Shown one piece after another: positions 30,694 to 34,922 of a stretch of 34,922 bases of DNA. This DNA comes from Calditrichota bacterium (lineage in GTDB: Bacteria; Calditrichota; Calditrichia; Calditrichales; J004), in NCBI GenBank assembly GCA_024277115.1, contig JAJRVW010000088.1:1-34922 (forward strand), in the 5' to 3' direction. Within the stretch, counting starts at the first letter, position 1; each line of letters begins with the position of its first letter. The translations under genes were made by a program, and so were the position numbers. The notes under the pieces are model-generated. The model was not told the origin of the DNA. It saw only the letters and a list, made by a program, of their open reading frames with translations, and ran no database searches.

Positions 30694-32270
30694 ACCTCGC
30701 CCAATGTGAGGTAAGGATGAAAGGTTTCCTTGATTTGTGCGGTTGTGATGCCAAATTTTATGGCCAGGGTAACCTCCATTAAAAGTTCGGAACCTTCCGG
30801 GGCAAGGATGCGGGCGCCGACTAATTTATCTGTTTTTTTATCGCGGATTAGTTTTATAAAGCCACGTGTGTCTTTAGCGGCAATGGCGCGCGGTACATGG
30901 CTTAATGGCAAGGTTGTTGCCTCAGCTTCAATACCTTTTTCGGTGGCCTGATTCTCGTACAGGCCAACCCCGGCAACCTGTGGATCGGTAAAAACAACCC
31001 AGGGCAATGCCGAATAATCGCGTTCTTTTTTTATGGGATTGAACATGTTGTTGGCTGCCATTTTACCTTCGTAGGCAGCAGTGTAAACAAACATGTTTTC
31101 ACCTAAAACATCCCCGGCAGAAAAAATTGTGGGTACGGTTGTTTGCAGGTAATCATCAACTTTTATAAAACCGGACGGGTTCAACTCAACGCCCGTTTCT
31201 TCAAGCCCCATGTTTGTTGTGTTGGCTTTGCGGCCTGTTGCAATGATTAATTTTTTGGCGCTAAAGATTTGTGATTCACCATTTATAATTGAATTAACCT
31301 TTATGTTTTCATCATTTTCATTAATACTTACAAAATTATTTCCCGTTACAATTTTGATGCCCTCGTCTTCAAAATAACTGCTAAGCGCTTCTGTTAAATC
31401 GGCTGTTTCTGTTGGCAATATTCGATCTGATCTTTGTAAAACTGTAACTTTGCTGCCAAGCCGTGCAAACATCTGGGCAATTTCCAGCGCAATATAACGG
31501 CCACCTAAAACGATGATGGATTCTGGCAGTTCATCTAGCTCAAAAGCTTCTTCGTTTGTTAAAAAGGGGACATCACGCAGGCCGGGGATTTCGGGGATTA
31601 GTGGTCGCGCGCCGCTTGCCACCAAAATATGTGTGCCGGAAATCATTTCGCCATTTACCTCCACCGAGGTGCCTGATGTAATTTTTGCCCTTCCTTCAAT
31701 CTGACGGAAGTTGTCCATATCTTTGACAACATTAATATATTTTTGTTGGCGCAGATCGAGGATCAGGTCTGTTTTTTGTTTAATTAAATCTTTAAAATTT
31801 GTCAATTTCCCGTTTGATTCCACACCGGGAAAGGGATTGTTGTTGGCCTTATGTATAGCCTCTGCCGCACGGATCAGGTTTTTTGACGGGACACAACCCA
31901 CGTTTACACAGGTTCCACCGATAGGCAGCCCGTCATTGATCATGGTGACTTTAGCGCCTTGCTCCCGGGCTTCAATTGTGGCAGCAAAAGCCGCCGATCC
32001 ACCGCCGATAATAATCAGGTGATTTTCTTTCTCAGCGTTTCCTTCTGCCTCTGAAGAACCGGTCACTCTATAAGGGCCAATCCCGTTTACCAGATTTGTA
32101 ATTTCTGCGCTACTGATCTTATTTTCATCATAAGAGATTTGAGCGCCGGCATTTTTATAGCTTACGTTTTTATCGATTATGCCATCTGCTGTAAGTTTAT
32201 TTTCGATACCCGTTACGCAATGGTCACAGGTCATCCCTTTAATATCGAGCTGTAGCGTTTTTATTTTCAT
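30690..32270 (-). CDS. merA: Mercuric reductase with N-terminal HMA domain, C-terminally frameshifted
   Basis: Encodes 526 residues as read; AAGGAA is 9 bases before the ATG. The N-terminal HMA domain has GMTCDHC (C15/C18). The flavin reductase core has the FAD fold (HLIIIGGGSAAFAAT), the redox pair GGTCVNVGCVPSK (C121/C126, the MerA form), the NAD(P)H fold (IIVLGGRYIALEIAQ), the second FAD motif (TIFSAGDV) and the dimerisation domain up to FHPYLTLGEV. MerA should end LSCC plus two or three residues; that tail exists in the other frame (30631-30693), so one base is missing and the intact product would be about 546 residues. The enzyme reduces Hg(II) to Hg(0) with NADPH in the cytoplasm. Without the tail Cys pair, activity on Hg(II)-thiol complexes should be greatly reduced, if the shift is real. 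Confidence 0.93.
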   Translation of the reverse strand: MKIKTLQLDIKGMTCDHCVTGIENKLTADGIIDKNVSYKNAGAQISYDENKISSAEITNLVNGIGPYRVTGSSEAEGNAEKENHLIIIGGGSAAFAATIEAREQGAKVTMINDGLPIGGTCVNVGCVPSKNLIRAAEAIHKANNNPFPGVESNGKLTNFKDLIKQKTDLILDLRQQKYINVVKDMDNFRQIEGRAKITSGTSVEVNGEMISGTHILVASGARPLIPEIPGLRDVPFLTNEEAFELDELPESIIVLGGRYIALEIAQMFARLGSKVTVLQRSDRILPTETADLTEALSSYFEDEGIKIVTGNNFVSINENDENIKVNSIINGESQIFSAKKLIIATGRKANTTNMGLEETGVELNPSGFIKVDDYLQTTVPTIFSAGDVLGENMFVYTAAYEGKMAANNMFNPIKKERDYSALPWVVFTDPQVAGVGLYENQATEKGIEAEATTLPLSHVPRAIAAKDTRGFIKLIRDKKTDKLVGARILAPEGSELLMEVTLAIKFGITTAQIKETFHPYLTLGEV

Positions 32271-32310
32271 GATTTTATTTCCTTGTATTATTTAAGAGGT
32301 TTATCCTCTT

Positions 32311-32691
32311 TCATAAACTGTCCATCCACCGTAAAATGGGTGTTAAAAGGTAGGCAAAAAAGAGCCCGATAAAATAAATAATTAAAGAGGCATAGAGCAT
32401 GGTTTTGGAAAAACGCCCGGCAACTTCACAACCGTCACCTCCGGTAATAGCACAGGCTAATTTACTTTGTGGCCGAAGGGTAAAGACAGCGTTGATAATC
32501 AACAAAATGCCGGCAATAAGAAATATCCACTCTTTATTTTGAGAAAGAGGTACAAGCCAGGGCACGGCGCTTATTAATGAGGTAACCACCGTCCCGCCAG
32601 CGATAGCCGCCAATGTTGCCGGCAGGGCGCAACACAATAACGTGCCCGTTGATGTGAAAAGTGTAAAGAAGCTGACAATTTTTTCACGCAT
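32311..32691 (-). CDS. MerT-like mercury transport membrane protein
   Basis: Encodes 126 residues with three to four TM segments (about 5-27, 33-48, 52-70, 95-118). TM1 holds a vicinal Cys pair (LLCCALPAT), and the loop after TM3 has ACAITGGDGCE (C-x6-C). This double Cys layout is that of MerT, which takes Hg(II) from MerP, moves it across the inner membrane and passes it to MerA. The overall sequence is not plain MerT, so it may be another Mer superfamily carrier. Its ATG overlaps the stop of the upstream HMA gene by one base (TAATG), so the two are translated together as a MerP/MerT-style pair. Confidence 0.82.
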   Translation of the reverse strand: MREKIVSFFTLFTSTGTLLCCALPATLAAIAGGTVVTSLISAVPWLVPLSQNKEWIFLIAGILLIINAVFTLRPQSKLACAITGGDGCEVAGRFSKTMLYASLIIYFIGLFFAYLLTPILRWMDSL

Positions 32692-33056
32692 TATTTACTG
32701 TCGCTTTCTTGTTCATTTATCTCATATTCTTTGCCATCGACGATGAGTTTTCGTAAGGTAAACCCGGCCTCGGCAACCTTCTCTTTCACATCTTTCTGGC
32801 TTATCTCTTTGCCTTTTTTTAAGGTGATTTTTATAAGCCCTTCGTTAAGATCAATATCAAGTTGATCTATGCTGTCCAGGGCTTTTAGTTTTTTTTCCAG
32901 GCCATAGGCACAGAATGGGCAAGAAATCCCATCAACCTCAATTTGGATATTGTCGCCTTTAAGTTTTTTTGTATCGTCGTCACCCGCATAAAGCGTTGCG
33001 CCAAACAGCGTAAGTGTTAAGAAAATTAAACTTAAAACCAATTTCGGATTCTTCAT
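32691..33056 (-). CDS. Periplasmic HMA-domain protein (MerP-like)
   Basis: Encodes 121 residues; AGGAGA precedes the ATG. A signal peptide (about 1-24, ending TLYA) leads into an HMA domain with GISCPFC (CxxC), LEKKLKALDSIDQLDIDLNEG split by strands, and DVKEKVAEAGF. The Pro-Phe between the Cys is unusual for MerP (AA) but common in mercury or copper HMA proteins of this bacterial group. It is coupled to the MerT-like gene downstream and would be its periplasmic Hg(II) donor. Confidence 0.9.
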   Translation of the reverse strand: MKNPKLVLSLIFLTLTLFGATLYAGDDDTKKLKGDNIQIEVDGISCPFCAYGLEKKLKALDSIDQLDIDLNEGLIKITLKKGKEISQKDVKEKVAEAGFTLRKLIVDGKEYEINEQESDSK

Positions 33057-33074
33057 AATCAGCTCTCCTAAAAT

Positions 33075-33881
33075 TTAATAAATGGGTGGAAAATGAAACT
33101 CCAGGCCCAAAACATATTCGTTGGCTGGTAGCTTTTGTGACCCGTTTAATCCGTTAATAATGGGGATTTTTACCCCGGCTTTCAGCATAATATTCCTGTA
33201 ACTGAACAGCAGGCCGGGCGACAGGCTTATAATTGTTCCACCGCTGTTTGAGACATCCGTGTTGCTGATCGTATTTTTTGCAATTGTATCCCCGTTTAGC
33301 TCAATTAGAAATACTGGGTCCGGTTGGAGATATTCCAACAGCCAGGGCCGTATGCCGTAGGCGATGTCGTATCGGATTACATTGCCACGCTGAAGAGTGC
33401 CGATAGAATTATTAATCCGGTACAATGCCGAGGCAAAAAAATAGTGGCGACGGGATTCGTAGCCAAATGAGAGACCGCCAAAATAATCGGCCACATCAAT
33501 CAGGCCATCACTTTCCGGAAAAGAAACGCCCGCATGGAAGGCGGCTTGCTGGCTTGCCCCTTTCATATCATTGCGAAAAAAACGGTATTTTGTACGCAGA
33601 GTTATTCGGCCAAAATCACTGGCTTTGATCCGGTAGGGCTGGGCAAGTGTTATGGCCCAATCCGGAGTGATGCCATACAAAAGTTCAAGCTGGTTTACAG
33701 GATTGCCATCACTTGTTTCAAGCTCAGATTCAATTGCAAACCCGCCTTCATAAATAGTGTGTGGCCCCAACCCAAAAAGTGGCTCATGGGCTTGTGTCTG
33801 AAGCAGAAGCGATAGAACCAGGAAAACCGGATAAAGGTAATTTCCTTTTGTTGTTTTTATGGCCCATATTTTTTTGTTCAC
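33075..33881 (-). CDS. Outer-membrane barrel protein within the mer operon
   Basis: Encodes 268 residues starting at GTG; GAAAGG lies about 9 bases upstream and no better ATG exists. A signal peptide (hydrophobic 17-28, ending TQA) is followed by alternating strands of a 10-12 strand barrel (GFAIESELETSDG, QLELLYGITPDWAITLAQPYR, FGRITLRTKYRFF, RHYFFASALYRIN, YVLGLEFHFPPIY). It is close in size and style to the barrel at 15215-16003. Mer operons known from Proteobacteria lack an outer-membrane channel, so its place between merTP and the HMA gene (20 and 18 bases away) is notable. It could be an entry pore for mercury or mercurials; no binding motif is visible. Confidence 0.8.
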   Translation of the reverse strand: MNKKIWAIKTTKGNYLYPVFLVLSLLLQTQAHEPLFGLGPHTIYEGGFAIESELETSDGNPVNQLELLYGITPDWAITLAQPYRIKASDFGRITLRTKYRFFRNDMKGASQQAAFHAGVSFPESDGLIDVADYFGGLSFGYESRRHYFFASALYRINNSIGTLQRGNVIRYDIAYGIRPWLLEYLQPDPVFLIELNGDTIAKNTISNTDVSNSGGTIISLSPGLLFSYRNIMLKAGVKIPIINGLNGSQKLPANEYVLGLEFHFPPIY

Positions 33882-33901
33882 GTTAGAAAACCTTTCTTTT
33901 C

Positions 33902-34525
33902 TTATTCTTTTGTAGATGGATAGCCGGCATTTGTAGTTGCTTCGATCATTTGTTCCAAACTGACTTGTGACGGGTTATAAATAACTACGGCTTTTTTATC
34001 TTCCAAAGTTGCCTTGGCCGATACAACGCCATCCAGCTTTTTTAAACTTTTCTGAACCGTGAAAGGACAAGCCGGACAATTCATGCCGGGTACGTCCAGG
34101 GTGATCTGTTTCAAACGGGCCATTTGTTCAATCAGCCGATCTGTTTCCGCATTCTCATTGGCCACGAGTTCTTCTGCGATGTATGGCGTGGCCAACAGTC
34201 CCAGAACAAAAAGAGTACTGATCCATAATGTAACCTTGTTAATTTTATCCGATTTTGGGTTGGCGCAATAACTGCCCGGCTCGCACACTTCTGCCTTGGG
34301 CCTGTATATTTTATAAAAGGCATAGCCTAAAACGCCCAGGGTCAAAGTCATTAAATATGGACGTAATGGTTCCAACGCGGTAAGGTTTCCAACCCATGCA
34401 CCGCCAACACCCAGGCCAAGTAATACGAGTGGGCCAACACAACATACAGATGCCGCTAAAGCTGCTATAATTACGCCAACGATGGTACGCCTTTCTTTTT
34501 TTCCGGGATCGGTTGATGTGTTCAT
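33902..34525 (-). CDS. merTP: MerTP: mercuric transport carrier fused to a MerP-like HMA domain
   Basis: The ATG at 34525 (GAGGAA 9 bases before) is preferred to an upstream start at 34576; 207 residues. The MerT part (1-130) has three TM segments, the Cys pair in TM1 (ASVCCVGPLVLLG) and the cytoplasmic loop pair CEPGSYC. The C-terminal part (about 138-207) is an HMA domain with GMNCPACPFTVQKSL. The fusion links the mercury-binding domain to the carrier; MerTP fusions are known in Bacteroidota-type mer loci. It is the first gene of the minus-strand operon and is preceded by a 250-bp region with three copies of a GTACC/GGTAC dyad. Confidence 0.93.
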   Translation of the reverse strand: MNTSTDPGKKERRTIVGVIIAALAASVCCVGPLVLLGLGVGGAWVGNLTALEPLRPYLMTLTLGVLGYAFYKIYRPKAEVCEPGSYCANPKSDKINKVTLWISTLFVLGLLATPYIAEELVANENAETDRLIEQMARLKQITLDVPGMNCPACPFTVQKSLKKLDGVVSAKATLEDKKAVVIYNPSQVSLEQMIEATTNAGYPSTKE

Positions 34526-34626
34526 AATTAAGTTCCTCTTTTTGTTATTTCTAAATTCTATTAAGCATGAGACCATTAAGGTCTCTTAAATTCTATCAGT
34601 CGGGCTGTTTTAAATATTAGACTCTC

Positions 34627-34640
34627 TGTACCATGGTACA
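34627..34640. promoter_or_regulatory. 14-bp palindrome, putative mer operator
   Basis: TGTACCATGGTACA is a perfect palindrome and is very similar to the MerR operators known from Gram-positive mer operons (TGTACTATGGTACA). It overlaps the -35 of a candidate promoter for the mer genes. Confidence 0.65.
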
Positions 34641-34663
34641 AGGTTTCAAAATAATTTATTTCT

Positions 34664-34677
34664 TGTACCGTCGGTTG
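34664..34677. promoter_or_regulatory. Degenerate copy of the mer dyad
   Basis: TGTACCGTCGGTTG keeps the left half (TGTACC) and GGT of the right half. Its centre is 37 bp from the first and 43 bp from the third dyad. Confidence 0.4.
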
Positions 34678-34706
34678 TTTTAACATGTGGGTTAATATAC
34701 AAAACC

Positions 34707-34720
34707 CGTACCACGGTACA
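34707..34720. promoter_or_regulatory. Second near-palindromic mer dyad
   Basis: CGTACCACGGTACA, palindromic except for its outer and two central bases; on the minus strand it is followed by GGGTTTTGTATATT, which recalls the spacer and -10 region of MerR-controlled promoters. Confidence 0.55.
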
Positions 34721-34879
34721 GTGTTTGTAGAATGTAAAAAAAGTATCACGAAAGGTTTTTGCAGGCTAATTAATCAGCATTATCGATTGCGTCCTTAAAT
34801 TTGTGTAAAAAGGCAAATATGTGAAAAATTGCCATGTCCTTCCTAAATTTAGTTTGACCAAAAAAACAAAGGAAAAAAC

Positions 34880-34922
34880 ATGGCAAAAAGAGAAAATCAA
34901 AATATAGGATTAGTGAAAGAAA
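34880..34922 (+). CDS. Start of an unidentified gene, cut by the window end
   Basis: An ATG at 34880 with AAAGGA 6 bases before it opens a frame that reads MAKRENQNIGLVKE and runs off the window. The first 14 residues are hydrophilic and do not show a signal peptide or the helix-turn-helix start expected for MerR. It is divergent from the mer operon and could be co-regulated by the dyads between them. Too short to identify. Confidence 0.45.
   Translation, partial: MAKRENQNIGLVKE

Larger units (their letters stand above)
34526..34879. promoter_or_regulatory. Divergent control region of the mer operon
   Basis: About 350 bases without a gene. It contains three related dyads (34627-34640, 34664-34677, 34707-34720). 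On the minus strand there is a possible promoter, TTGTAC, 16 bases, TAATAT, that overlaps the first dyad, with TTGAAA as an alternative -35. GACC/GGTC repeats lie near 34570 and GGCAA/TTGCC near 34812-34833. No merR or arsR gene is visible in the window. Confidence 0.55.

Noticed and set aside
1-34922. CRISPR arrays, insertion sequences, prophage or integrase genes
   Set aside because: No direct-repeat array, transposase motif or terminal inverted repeats were seen in either strand; the tandem repeats found are inside protein genes.

Overview
The window is AT-rich, gene-dense chromosomal DNA from a Gram-negative bacterium, most likely of the FCB group (Calditrichota, Ignavibacteriota or Marinimicrobia-like). 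The reasons are many lipoproteins and outer-membrane barrels, a 7-repeat FG-GAP/ASPIC protein ending in a type IX secretion-like tail (NFPNPFNPVTTIKFDI), and the style of the metal genes. I see no rRNA, complete tRNA, CRISPR or insertion sequence. Phylum placement is inference.

Layout. 65-832: unknown lipoprotein. 972-3469: histidine kinase plus NtrC-type sigma54 activator. 3581-4018: His-rich exported protein. 4251-6653: secreted FG-GAP protein. 6820-7386: GNAT acetyltransferase. 7833-14305: Cus-type copper/silver RND efflux operon (small membrane protein, CusC, CusB, CusA). 14706-18746: Met-rich periplasmic protein, two outer-membrane barrels and three monoheme c-type cytochromes. 18877-19677 (minus): SPFH lipoprotein. 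20158-26514: operon of a CsgG/LpoB-like lipoprotein, CcmF-like haem lyase, zinc-ribbon/CcmH-like protein (split by an in-frame amber codon), DUF2318-like zinc-ribbon protein and a MacB/LolD-type ABC transporter. 26572-27984 (minus): lipoprotein with a tandemly duplicated His/Met-rich domain. 28462-29445: outer-membrane barrel. 29622-29977: two tiny Cys-containing membrane proteins. 30251-34525 (minus): mercury operon (MerTP fusion, outer-membrane barrel, HMA protein, MerT-like protein, MerA with a frameshift, HMA protein). 34880-end: start of an unidentified gene.

The main finding is a shared control circuit. Four intergenic regions carry a 16-bp dyad close to TGTAGAATATTCTACA. In three of them a -24/-12 (sigma54) promoter lies with its GG about 81-84 bp from the dyad centre, upstream of the CsgG-like/ccmF/ABC operon, the 28462 barrel gene and the twin microproteins. 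In the fourth, upstream of the cus operon, the promoter is weaker and the dyads are farther away. A further sigma54-like promoter faces the SPFH lipoprotein gene. The NtrC-type regulator at 2117-3469 is the obvious candidate to bind the dyads. I infer a two-component, sigma54-dependent envelope metal-stress regulon linking Cu/Ag efflux, a cytochrome-maturation/ABC module and new microproteins, next to a separately controlled mercury operon.

Two genes are broken in an informative way. merA has lost one base just before its C-terminal Cys-Cys tail, which is still intact in the next frame. The CcmH-like gene has a single TAG inside its first Cys motif. Both could be real mutations or sequence errors.
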